The notes: generated by a model not told the origin, from the letters alone. Counted from the stretch's first letter, positions 7,486 through 13,702 are shown. The stretch: 15,229 nt of DNA from Actinomycetota bacterium (GCA_005800465.1 SYFI01000088.1:1-15229); one strand, 5' to 3'. Numbers and translations: made by a program.

Positions 7486-7534
7486 CGTGAAACGGGAGTG
7501 ACGGGACTCGAACCCGCGGCCTCAGGATTGACAG
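7463..7534. repeat. 72-bp direct repeat, copy A (tRNA 3' half plus terminator)
   Basis: This segment matches 10580-10651 at 69 of 72 positions, with a perfect 42-bp run covering the tRNA 3' half. Homology stops abruptly inside the anticodon loop. Both copies have the same orientation and enclose about 3 kb, as expected of attachment-site duplications. Confidence 0.8.
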
Positions 7535-7549
7535 TCCTACGGCCCTCCC
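7493..7549 (-). pseudogene. tRNA-Asp(GTC)-like remnant lacking the D-arm
   Basis: On the minus strand the elements in order are: acceptor GGGAGGG (7549-7543), only CCG, anticodon arm TAGGA-CTGTCAA-TCCTG, variable AGGCC, T-arm GCGGG-TTCGAGT-CCCGT, acceptor CACTCCC, and discriminator G (7493). No CCA is encoded. The anticodon in the loop is GTC (Asp). Six of seven acceptor pairs form. The whole D-arm, about 15-18 nt, is missing, so it is unlikely to be a functional bacterial tRNA. It may be a deletion derivative, or the 5' acceptor match may be coincidence next to a displaced 3' fragment. Confidence 0.55.
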
Positions 7550-7554
7550 GGTTC

Positions 7555-7780
7555 CTAGGGGGTGGCCGTGGTGCCTGAATCGGTGACCTGTCGAATGGCG
7601 TCATTCCGGGAGCATCCGGTCGCCTCCATCACCTCGGCGACCTTCACGTGGATGATGCGGGTCACCTCGGCGCGGCTGTCATTGCCGGTCACCGGGCCGG
7701 TGCCGCCACCAGCCAGGCGCGGCGTTGGCTTCACCTCGCTCTGGGCGATCCTCTGCCTTGTCGGTGTTTTGGGTGCTCAT
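7555..7780 (-). pseudogene. possible small frameshifted gene
   Basis: An ATG at 7780 begins MSTQNTDKAEDRPERGEANA. That frame closes soon after, but in the next frame an open stretch continues with TGPVTGNDSRAEVTRIIHVK, then VAEVMEATGCSRNDAIRQVT, to a TAG at 7555-7557. The join would lie near GGCTGGTGGCGG (about 7705-7716). The second part looks like a helical coding sequence and could also be a separate 59-residue gene from a GTG at 7734. No ribosome-binding site is visible and I do not recognise the protein. Confidence 0.35.
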
Positions 7781-7934
7781 GCTGAGGAGGCTATGGCGAC
7801 TGCAGCGAACGCGCCAGCGGCGGCGGGGCTGCACCAGCAGCGCGGAGCAGGCGTGGAGGCCGCCCGTCAGCGCAACGCCGGCGACCAGCGCGGCACGTAG
7901 GTCGGTTCCCCCCAGCAGGGGGCCGCGCCGGTGA

Positions 7935-7940
7935 TACGTT
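7935..7940 (+). promoter_or_regulatory. putative -10 (TACGTT), leaderless start at 7948
   Basis: TACGTT is followed by 7 nt (CGGCATC) and the GTG at 7948, with no Shine-Dalgarno. It fits the TANNNT spacing seen at several other genes in this window. Confidence 0.45.
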
Positions 7941-7947
7941 CGGCATC

Positions 7948-9042
7948 GTGACGTATGCGCGATCCCGCCTGCTGGTGGGCGTAACCGCGGTGGGCACCTG
8001 GGTGGTCATCTGCATCGCCTTCCTGGCCGCGGGCGGGGCGTCGCTGCTGCCCGACGCGGAAGCGTCGGCGGGCACGCAGGCGGGCCTGCTGTTCGCGCTG
8101 CTCGGCGTCTATGTGCTGGTGAGCCTGCCCTTCGACCTGCTTGGCGGGCTGGTGCTGCCCCGGCGCCACGGGCGCGAGGTCGCGCCTACCGGCGCATACC
8201 TCGCCGGCTTGCTGCGGGGCGTGGTGGTGCAGGTGGTCGTGATGGCGGCTGCTGCCGCGCTGATCGTGCTGGCGGGGAGCGCCGGTGGCGACGGCGCCGG
8301 GCTGGCAGTGGCGGCCGGCATCGCGCTGGTGATCGCACTCGGCAGGCTTCCCTTGGCGCGCGCGGTGGCGGCGCTGGGCCGGCCCGTCGCGATGGACGAT
8401 GCGGCGGGCACGGTGACCATCGCGGCGGCAGACGTGGGCTTCACCGGTGGCGTCACGGGCCTGTCGGGGCGCATCACCATACCCGCCGCGTGGCGGGTCA
8501 ACCTGGGCGACGGCCTGCAGGTGGAGATTGATCGCAGGCGATCGCAGGCCGGGGCGTCGTACTGGCTGGGCATCGTGGTCGCGCTGGCGTGGACGGTCGG
8601 CGGTGTGGCGGTGTCGATGGCCCTGCCCGGAGGCGGCGCTGGTGACATGTCGGCCCTGGTGGCCACCGGGGCTTGGTTCACCCTGTGGTCGTTCGTGGGC
8701 CTGCTGGTGCTGCCATCGGTGAGCAGGCCGGCCGTGCGTGCGGCCGACGCCGCGGCGGCCGCGGCGTTCCCCCACGAGCAGGTGGCCGCGGTCATCTCGT
8801 CGCTGGATGCCCTGCAGGATGATGAGCCCAAGCGGCCCGACGCCGTCGAGGCCATCTTCCACCCCATTCCCGGGGCAGCCGGACGCATCGCCGCGCTGAG
8901 CGCCCCGCCACCCGGCCCCCGGCCGTGGAACGTGGCGCGCACGGCGCTGCCGATGTCGTGGTGCTGCCTGGGCCTGCTGGGCCGTGCCGTGCACTGCAAC
9001 GCCGGGCGCCCCGAGCTGTGGGTGCTGCTGCCCACCGACTGA
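7948..9042 (+). CDS. multi-pass membrane protein resembling M48 peptidases, no HEXXH
   Basis: The 364-residue protein has likely membrane helices near residues 8-28, 45-66, 86-110, 117-137, 203-226 and 236-256. Several features recall Ste24/HtpX-type (M48) membrane metalloproteases: a loop GLSGRITIPAAW (171-182), a following helix-loop LQVEIDRRR (190-198) where the protease family has its HEXXH helix, and a late segment ending AVEAIFHPIPGAAGRIAAL, like the family's HP...R motif. The zinc-binding HEXXH is absent everywhere in the protein; only a Glu (193) sits near the expected place. I infer an inactive M48-like protein, or an unrelated membrane family with a similar layout. Long antisense open frames here are GC-rich shadows. 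It lies between the two tRNA-like repeats. Confidence 0.82.
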   Translation: MTYARSRLLVGVTAVGTWVVICIAFLAAGGASLLPDAEASAGTQAGLLFALLGVYVLVSLPFDLLGGLVLPRRHGREVAPTGAYLAGLLRGVVVQVVVMAAAAALIVLAGSAGGDGAGLAVAAGIALVIALGRLPLARAVAALGRPVAMDDAAGTVTIAAADVGFTGGVTGLSGRITIPAAWRVNLGDGLQVEIDRRRSQAGASYWLGIVVALAWTVGGVAVSMALPGGGAGDMSALVATGAWFTLWSFVGLLVLPSVSRPAVRAADAAAAAAFPHEQVAAVISSLDALQDDEPKRPDAVEAIFHPIPGAAGRIAALSAPPPGPRPWNVARTALPMSWCCLGLLGRAVHCNAGRPELWVLLPTD

Positions 9043-9208
9043 GCCCGCGGGCGCGACCCGCCGTCATCAACGAGGGGATGAGGGGCATCCTTGGAGATGA
9101 CGCGATGGCGCTGATTAGAGGACTGGTCGGAGGGGGCGAGCGAAGGGGGCACCCTTGCGCAGGCTCTTAGGCTCACACGAGGCCCGCACGCAGGAGGTCA
9201 CCTAACTG

Positions 9209-9390
9209 TTAGCCCTTGCGCCGCATCACCCTCGTCAGCGCATCATGCTGAGTGATGTCCTCAGACTTCATGAGGGCTGCGGCCTTCGCGTGAACGATCT
9301 CCTGAGCTCGGCCCGCTCCCCATCGCCAACTGGGTACGGGCTGGTGCGCCCATCGAGCAGAGCGGCCGCCAGGGCGTCGAGGTCAAGCAC
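9209..9390 (-). pseudogene. frameshifted partner of the phage-like gene
   Basis: A GTG at 9390 overlaps the upstream gene's stop (GTGCTTGA) and starts VLDLDALAAALLDGRTSPYP then VGDGERAELR. The frame then runs into a TGA at 9268-9270. In the next frame the sequence continues convincingly as EIVHAKAAALMKSEDITQHD then ALTRVMRRKG, to a TAA at 9209-9211. Restoring one G at AGGAG (about 9296-9300) would join both parts into a protein of about 60 residues. The start-stop overlap implies that the two genes were translationally coupled. I do not recognise the family; a phage or mobile-element origin is inferred from its neighbour. Confidence 0.6.
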
Positions 9391-9880
9391 CGCCCACCGC
9401 CCTCAGTTCGCGGGAGACCGCGTTCACCAGTGCCTGCCGACTGCTGGGGTCGAGCGGCACGGCATCCATCGCCCGGCGCACGGCATCGGCGACCACGCGG
9501 ATGTTCGCTTCACTGATCGACGGTTGGCGCTCTGCCAAGTTCGTGTCGGCTGCGATCTTCGCCAGTCGTCCGGCACGGTTGAGGGACTCGGCGTAGAGCC
9601 TCACCGTTGGGTTGCTGGCGTCGTCAGGCTCCACCGTGGACACCTGCACCCGCATGGCCTCTCGATCACCCGCAGCCACCGACAGGGCGCGGCTGAGCAC
9701 CTCCTGATGCTGAGCGACCATCGCTGCGGCGAGGGGTTCGCGCGCCTCGTCAACGCCGTCGTGCCAAACAGCGAGGCGCGACTCGGCATCGCTGCACGTA
9801 ATGGCGGAAGGCATGTCAGCTGGGTTTGACTTGCCGAAGAGGCCCAACTTCAGGCCCGGACGGTTGACGGGAATGCGCAT
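9383..9880 (-). CDS. phage-like hypothetical protein (possible terminase small-subunit relative)
   Basis: The 165-residue protein is soluble. Its second half is helical and conserved-looking: LYAESLNRAGRLAKIAADTN, then LAERQPSISEANIRVVADAV, then DPSSRQALVNAVSRELRA. The R-L-A-K-x-A-x-D-x-x-x-x-E-R-Q pattern is one I recall from small proteins of actinobacterial phages and integrated elements, some labelled terminase small subunits. This assignment is tentative. The start ATG at 9880 lacks a Shine-Dalgarno. Its stop overlaps the start of the broken downstream gene by 8 nt. Position between tRNA-like repeats near a recombinase remnant supports a mobile-element origin. Confidence 0.7.
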   Translation of the reverse strand: MRIPVNRPGLKLGLFGKSNPADMPSAITCSDAESRLAVWHDGVDEAREPLAAAMVAQHQEVLSRALSVAAGDREAMRVQVSTVEPDDASNPTVRLYAESLNRAGRLAKIAADTNLAERQPSISEANIRVVADAVRRAMDAVPLDPSSRQALVNAVSRELRAVGGA

Positions 9881-9985
9881 GACATAAAGTCGGAGGCTAC
9901 TGCGCCTTATTAGCGTGCGACCGGTCAGGGCGCGCGCAGGGGGCTCGAGGCGGGTCTCCGTCTGGTGCGCTCCCCTGCCCTCGGG

Positions 9986-10520
9986 CTACGGGCGCTTACT
10001 GCCAGCGGTATTGATCGTGACCAGCCCGGTCGTGGACACCACATCGCCCGATCCGGAGTAGTCGCTCGCCTGCAACTCCCACCGGACATTGCACCGCTCG
10101 CCCGGGCGGGTGCGTGGCATGGCAAACTTCGTGGTGCCAGTACTGACGAGGCGTTTCCGTGTGACCCGGTCCTGCCACCACGGCCCGATGATGGTGTCCA
10201 CGTAGTTGCCGCACTCCACAGATACGGTCCCCGTGCCCACGACCGCCCGAGTCACATCCGGGGCGTAGATCGTGTCGCCGTTGTCGTCGTATCCAGCCCG
10301 TTCCCGGTAGACCTGCTCAACGGAGTAGATCACCGAAAGGCTCGCGGTCGGGGGTGAACTTCTTGCTGGCCCCGTCTACCCACACGGATGATGTCGCGCT
10401 CACATCGCCGTCGCGGCCCACGCCCTTCGCGGCTGCTGCAGTCGAAACGGTGAGCGCTAGGGCGACCCCGACGGTAGCCACGTGAACTGCGATAGTGACT
10501 TTTGGATGGGCGTGCCACAC
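9986..10520 (-). pseudogene. secreted protein gene, frameshifted
   Basis: The frame from a GTG at 10520 encodes a signal peptide (VTIAVHVATVGVALALTVST then AAAAKG) and SATSSVWVDGASKKFTP. The next frame continues with SLSVIYSVEQVYRERAGYDD, then TVSVECGNYVDTIIGPWWQD, to the stop at 9986. Removing one base from a G5 run (C5 on the coding strand, 10350-10354) joins them into about 177 residues. The mature part is likely a beta-sandwich-type extracellular domain with two Cys (VECGNY, ERCNVRWEL). The single lesion is in a homopolymer, so sequencing error is a real alternative to decay. The family is not recognised. A leaderless promoter (TACGAT) precedes the GTG. Confidence 0.7.
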
Positions 10521-10527
10521 GCAGTGA

Positions 10528-10533
10528 ATCGTA
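10528..10533 (-). promoter_or_regulatory. putative -10 (TACGAT), leaderless start at 10520
   Basis: TACGAT on the minus strand is followed by 7 nt (TCACTGC) and the GTG at 10520. This spacing is the main reason for choosing that start over the ATG at 10562. Confidence 0.45.
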
Positions 10534-10575
10534 CGCTCGCCGGGGTCATGGCGATGGCGCACGACCTCTGGAACG

Positions 10576-10605
10576 ACGGAAGGCTCGCCGAAGCGGGCCT
10601 TCCGT
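10576..10605. terminator. intrinsic-terminator-like hairpin beside the tRNA fragment
   Basis: ACGGAAGGCTCGC (10576-10588) pairs with GCGGGCCTTCCGT (10593-10605) over CGAA, with one wobble pair. It is the counterpart of the hairpin at 7462-7485 and lies at the same distance from the tRNA-like acceptor end. Confidence 0.65.
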
Positions 10606-10651
10606 GAAGCGGGAGTGACGGGACTCGAACCCGCGGCCTCAGGATTGACAG
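10580..10651. repeat. 72-bp direct repeat, copy B (tRNA 3' half plus terminator)
   Basis: Copy B has three mismatches to 7463-7534. On the minus strand it holds the anticodon loop CTGTCAA, half the anticodon stem, variable loop, full T-arm, acceptor CACTCCC and discriminator G. Unlike copy A, the bases 5' of the anticodon loop do not pair. This copy is therefore a 3' fragment only, as left when an integrase crosses over in the anticodon loop. Confidence 0.8.
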
Positions 10652-10660
10652 GACTATTCC

Positions 10661-10690
10661 GACTACGGGTGAGTACGGGTGAACACGGGC
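10661..10690. repeat. three tandem 10-bp units next to the tRNA fragment
   Basis: GACTACGGGT, GAGTACGGGT and GAACACGGGC follow one another, 9 nt beyond the tRNA-like core. Helically phased direct repeats next to an attachment core are typical arm-type integrase-binding sites; that role is inferred. Confidence 0.5.
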
Positions 10691-10772
10691 AGGGAGGGGC
10701 GTTTGGGTGCCTCGCACCTCCCTATGGGAAGCCTGATCTCTGGGGGGCCGTGTCGCACCTTGCGTCGCACCT
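10691..10772. repeat. hairpins and TCGCACCT direct repeats between tRNA fragment and integrase remnant
   Basis: AGGGAGG (10691-10697) pairs with CCTCCCT (10717-10723), and inside it GGTGC (10706-10710) pairs with GCACC (10714-10718). The octamer TCGCACCT appears at 10712, 10753 and 10765, the last touching the integrase stop. They may be further recombinase-binding sites or a terminator of the integrase gene. Confidence 0.4.
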
Positions 10773-10923
10773 ACAGCCCCACCGCGCTGGCGAGGTCGTC
10801 TCCTACCGGGAGGTCATCGGTGAGGATGTGGACGTACACCTTCATCGTGAAGCCGGGATTGGCCTGCCCGAGCAGGCGGGACACCACGGCGATATGCGTG
10901 CCGGTGTGAATCCAGCGTGACGC
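10771..10923 (-). pseudogene. C-terminal remnant of a tyrosine recombinase (phage-type integrase)
   Basis: The minus strand encodes ASRWIHTGTHIAVVSRLLGQ, then ANPGFTMKVYVHILTDDLP, ending at TAG 10771-10773. This is the classic end of a tyrosine integrase: G-x-x-I-x-x-V-S-R-L-L-G-H, then F-T-x-x-x-Y-V-H-x-L-x-x-D-L-P. The catalytic Tyr is present, but the conserved His of LLGH is Gln here. Everything upstream, including the catalytic Arg and HxxR box, is gone. The remnant stops at the promoter of the pentapeptide-repeat gene. Its position about 120 nt from the tRNA-like core links it to that attachment site. It is a fragment of about 50 codons and cannot be active. Confidence 0.82.
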
Positions 10924-10966
10924 GTCCGGCGGTGGCGCCCGGCTCGGCCTTAGGCGCCCTCAGGCG

Positions 10967-10972
10967 TAGGCT
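10967..10972 (+). promoter_or_regulatory. putative -10 (TAGGCT), leaderless start at 10979
   Basis: TAGGCT is followed by 6 nt (GCGCGA) and the ATG at 10979; there is no Shine-Dalgarno. Confidence 0.45.
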
Positions 10973-10978
10973 GCGCGA

Positions 10979-12673
10979 ATGAACTTTCCCTCGACCTCCA
11001 AGCGCTCGGTGGCATCGCTCGCCATGGGCGCGATCCTCATCGGCGGCCTCGCCGCGGCCGACGCATCCAGCGCGGCGAAGAAGAGGAAGACATGCACGCC
11101 CGCGCCCAAGGCCAAGTGCGACGGCGTGAACCTGACCAAGCGCAATCTGGCCGGCAAGAACCTGCGCGGCATCAACCTCAAGGGCGCCAACCTCACCGGG
11201 GCCAACCTGAAGGGAGCGAACCTCACGGGGGCTACGCTCACGAACGCCAAGCTGGGGAGGGCCAATCTCACGAACGCGGTGGTCTCGAGGGCTCGCACTG
11301 GCGGGGCAAGCGTCAATGGCGCCACGGTAACGGGCCTGGTGAGCGGGGCCGTCTCGGGCACGCCCAACTCGCTCCCCACCGGCTGGCAGCTGAACTCCGG
11401 CTACTTCATGGGCCCTCGCGCCAACCTCGCCGGTGCGAACCTCATCGGGCAGACCCTCACGGCGGTGAACCTCACCGGCGCCACCCTCACCGGCGCGCTG
11501 CTCACCGGCGCCACGGCCTACGCCTCCACCTTCACCAATGCCGCCATGGCCAACGCCAACCTGGCGGGCGCCACGATCACCATCAGCACGCTCACCGGGG
11601 CCAACCTCTCCGGCGCGTCGCTCGTGGGCGCAACCTTCACCGCGAGCGGCGCGGTGAGCGCCAACTTCACCGGCGCAAACCTCACGGCGGCCACGATGTC
11701 GGGCACCGACCTCACCGGCGCGAACTTTTCGCGGGTATACGGCCGCGCGGCCACCTTCTCGGGGGCCACCCTCACGGGCGCCAACCTCACCTCGGCGGCG
11801 CTCGGCGGCAACTCCCAGAACTCCGTGGCGCTCGACGGGGCCGACCTCACCGGCGCCAACCTCGCCGGCACGGTGCTGGGCTACGCCAACCTGACGAACG
11901 CCGTAATCACGAACGCCACCATCACGGGCGCCGACCTCCGCAACGCCACGTACGACGGCCTGAGGTCGGGCGGGCTCACCAATGGCGCGGGCACGCGCCT
12001 GCCGGCGAGCACGTGGGTGGTGGGCGGCTACCTCATCGGCGAGAACGTCAACCTGGTGGAGGCCGACCTCAGGGACCAGGTGCTCACGGGCCTCGACTTC
12101 CAGGGCGCCGATCTCTCACGCGCCAACCTCTCGGGCGCGCGGCTCGTCAGCGCCTCGCTCGTCAATGCCATTGCGGTGGGCGCCGACTTCACCGGCGCGA
12201 GTCTCATTCAGGCGACGCTCGGCGGCGCCGACCTGCGCGAGTCCAGCGTGGCGAGGGCCACGCTGGACCTCGCGTCGTTCGACGGCAGTCTCGCGAACGC
12301 CCCCTACGGCACCACCGGTAGTGAAAGCACGACCCTCACGCAGAACCCGGTTACCGTGCTCACCAACATGTCCGGGCTCGACCTGTCGGGGGCCAACCTG
12401 TCGTTGGCCGACAAGCACTGGATCCAGGTCGACTTCACCGGCGCGAACCTCACGGGCACCACGTTCAAGGACAACGGTCATTTCAACTACAGCGTCTTCG
12501 CCCGGGCGAATCTCGCGGGAACGGCCTTCGGTGGCAGCGGCTCGGGCGTGAAGTTCGAGAACGCGATCTTCACCGGAGCGACCGGGGTGCCGACCATCGG
12601 CGGCGGGGGATCTTGGGGCCGGACGACCTGCCCGAACGGCACCGTGCTGAGCACGGCCTGCGCGTTCTCATGA
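10979..12673 (+). CDS. exported pentapeptide-repeat protein
   Basis: The 564-residue protein has a signal peptide (basic start, then VASLAMGAILIGGLAAADAS) and a short basic, Cys-containing stretch (KKRKTCTPAPKAKC). Long runs of A(N/D)LxG-type pentapeptides follow, for example GANLTGANLKGANLTGATL. Pentapeptide repeats fold as a right-handed quadrilateral beta-helix. Two non-pentapeptide modules interrupt the runs with the pattern LP..W....GY..G...NL: LPTGWQLNSGYFMGPRANL (about residues 130-148) and LPASTWVVGGYLIGENVNL (about 340-358). They may mark separate helix segments. The C-terminus ends WGRTTCPNGTVLSTACAF, with two Cys able to form a disulfide. Export argues against the DNA-gyrase-protecting role of some cytoplasmic members; the function is unknown. 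Its stop abuts the stop of the converging gene in TCATGA. Confidence 0.9.
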   Translation: MNFPSTSKRSVASLAMGAILIGGLAAADASSAAKKRKTCTPAPKAKCDGVNLTKRNLAGKNLRGINLKGANLTGANLKGANLTGATLTNAKLGRANLTNAVVSRARTGGASVNGATVTGLVSGAVSGTPNSLPTGWQLNSGYFMGPRANLAGANLIGQTLTAVNLTGATLTGALLTGATAYASTFTNAAMANANLAGATITISTLTGANLSGASLVGATFTASGAVSANFTGANLTAATMSGTDLTGANFSRVYGRAATFSGATLTGANLTSAALGGNSQNSVALDGADLTGANLAGTVLGYANLTNAVITNATITGADLRNATYDGLRSGGLTNGAGTRLPASTWVVGGYLIGENVNLVEADLRDQVLTGLDFQGADLSRANLSGARLVSASLVNAIAVGADFTGASLIQATLGGADLRESSVARATLDLASFDGSLANAPYGTTGSESTTLTQNPVTVLTNMSGLDLSGANLSLADKHWIQVDFTGANLTGTTFKDNGHFNYSVFARANLAGTAFGGSGSGVKFENAIFTGATGVPTIGGGGSWGRTTCPNGTVLSTACAFS

Positions 12674-13693
12674 CCCGGAGCGCTCACCCGTCCTGAGCTG
12701 GGCGCATGCGCCCTGCACGATCTTCCAGGCCTTGGCGTAGAGCGCTTTCTCCTCGGCGATGGTCTGCATGCACAGCACTTCGATTGCCTGCGGGCCGAGG
12801 CGGTATAGGCCCACCCCGTTTATGGTGATTGACCGGTTGAGCTCATTGGCCCGCGCCGCGACCCATGCGCAGGCCTTGCCCTCGGGGCACATCTCCCGGG
12901 GCATGCCCGCGATGCGCCCCGTGAAGTCGCCCACCATGAAGTGCACGCGGCTGAGATCTCCGCCCGCGCTGGTGATGGCATCGGTGATGGCCTTGGTGCC
13001 CTCGGTCCACATGCGGTAGTCGACGTCGCGGCTGAAGTCGGGGTACATCTCCAGCCAATAGCTCTCACCCTTCGCGACCGCCGACAGTGCGTCACCCCAC
13101 CCGGCAGCCGCGTCGTCACCCGCCATGATCCCCTCGATCATCTGGAGCGGGATGTACATCATCACGCGGTCGGCGTAGGTGGATCCCCACGGTGACTCAT
13201 CTTGGAGCAGGTCCATGGCGTCGTTGAGCCGCTTGCCCGCGTCGCCCTTGAACTCGACGCCGATGTCGTCGATGGACACCACGTGCGACGTGCACGGCAT
13301 GTGCTTGCTGCAGGTGGTGTCGACGGCCACGCGGATGCGCCGGGCGATCTCCTCGGCCGGTATCTTCGCGAGGGTCACCCCGTCGAGCCGCGCGATTCGG
13401 TAGGCCGGCTGCAGCACCGTCTGCGCGGCCGGCATCTGGCGGAACACCTGCGCACGCTCGAGCGGACCCGGCCCCGTGGGCAGCAGCCTCTCGAGGATCG
13501 TGCTTATGCTGAATTCGGACAGGTAGACGACGTGGCGCTTCGCGCCCGGCGTGGCGGGCGTGCCCGCATCCGGCAGTGCCGCGGAAGCCGAGCGCCTTCC
13601 ATCGGAGTTCGCCACCACTCCGCCGCAGCCGGCGGCCAGGAGCGCCAGCAGAACTGCGAGCACGATTGCCAGGCGTGATGGCGAGGAGCGCAT
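12668..13693 (-). CDS. secreted lipoprotein of an uncharacterised family (intact paralogue)
   Basis: The ATG at 13693 is preferred to the one at 13729 because the signal peptide then starts properly: MRSSPSRLAIVLAVLLALLA, lipobox LAAGC, Cys 23. The 341-residue product is extracytoplasmic. The mature domain starts near HVVYLSEFSISTILERLLPT and runs through IARLDGVTLAKIPAEEIARR, VVSIDDIGVEF, SPWGSTYADRVMMYI, GESYWLEMYPD, VHFMVGDF and ITINGVGLYRLGPQA. Alternating strands ending in acidic or aromatic residues (SIDDIG, YWLEMY, HFMVGD) recall TIM-barrel glycosidase-like folds, but this is only a pattern impression. Cys residues (TTCSKHMPC, EMCPEGKAC) may form disulfides. Comparison with the decayed copy at 1127-2165 shows which positions the two share. 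TATGAT lies 9 nt before the start. Confidence 0.88.
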   Translation of the reverse strand: MRSSPSRLAIVLAVLLALLAAGCGGVVANSDGRRSASAALPDAGTPATPGAKRHVVYLSEFSISTILERLLPTGPGPLERAQVFRQMPAAQTVLQPAYRIARLDGVTLAKIPAEEIARRIRVAVDTTCSKHMPCTSHVVSIDDIGVEFKGDAGKRLNDAMDLLQDESPWGSTYADRVMMYIPLQMIEGIMAGDDAAAGWGDALSAVAKGESYWLEMYPDFSRDVDYRMWTEGTKAITDAITSAGGDLSRVHFMVGDFTGRIAGMPREMCPEGKACAWVAARANELNRSITINGVGLYRLGPQAIEVLCMQTIAEEKALYAKAWKIVQGACAQLRTGERSGS

Positions 13694-13702
13694 TACTTTC
13701 AA

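Noticed and set aside
7201..7578. Protein-like string VTGLEPAASGLTV here and at 10615
   Set aside because: It is the well-known false translation of the antisense strand of a tRNA 3' end; the real feature is the tRNA fragment.
7793..7900. Plus-strand 35-codon frame with GAGGAGG upstream
   Set aside because: The ribosome-binding site is only 2 nt from the ATG, and the peptide is Ala/Gln/Arg-rich without features.
7867..9176. Two long minus-strand open frames (7867-8994 and 8109-9176) antisense to the membrane protein
   Set aside because: They are His/Arg/Gln- or Ser/Ala/Thr-rich without motifs, the usual antisense shadow of a GC-rich gene. The plus frame has membrane helices and family-like segments.
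9245..9829. Plus-strand frame of 194 codons
   Set aside because: It is antisense to the phage-like gene and its partner, with no domain and atypical composition.
10661..10690. CRISPR-like array
   Set aside because: The units are 10 bp and contiguous, without spacers; no cas gene is present.
11092..12551. Long alternative plus frames inside the pentapeptide gene
   Set aside because: They are frame-shifted images of the repeats (Gln/His/Arg- or Arg/Ser-rich); only the 10979 frame gives A(N/D)LxG repeats and a signal peptide.
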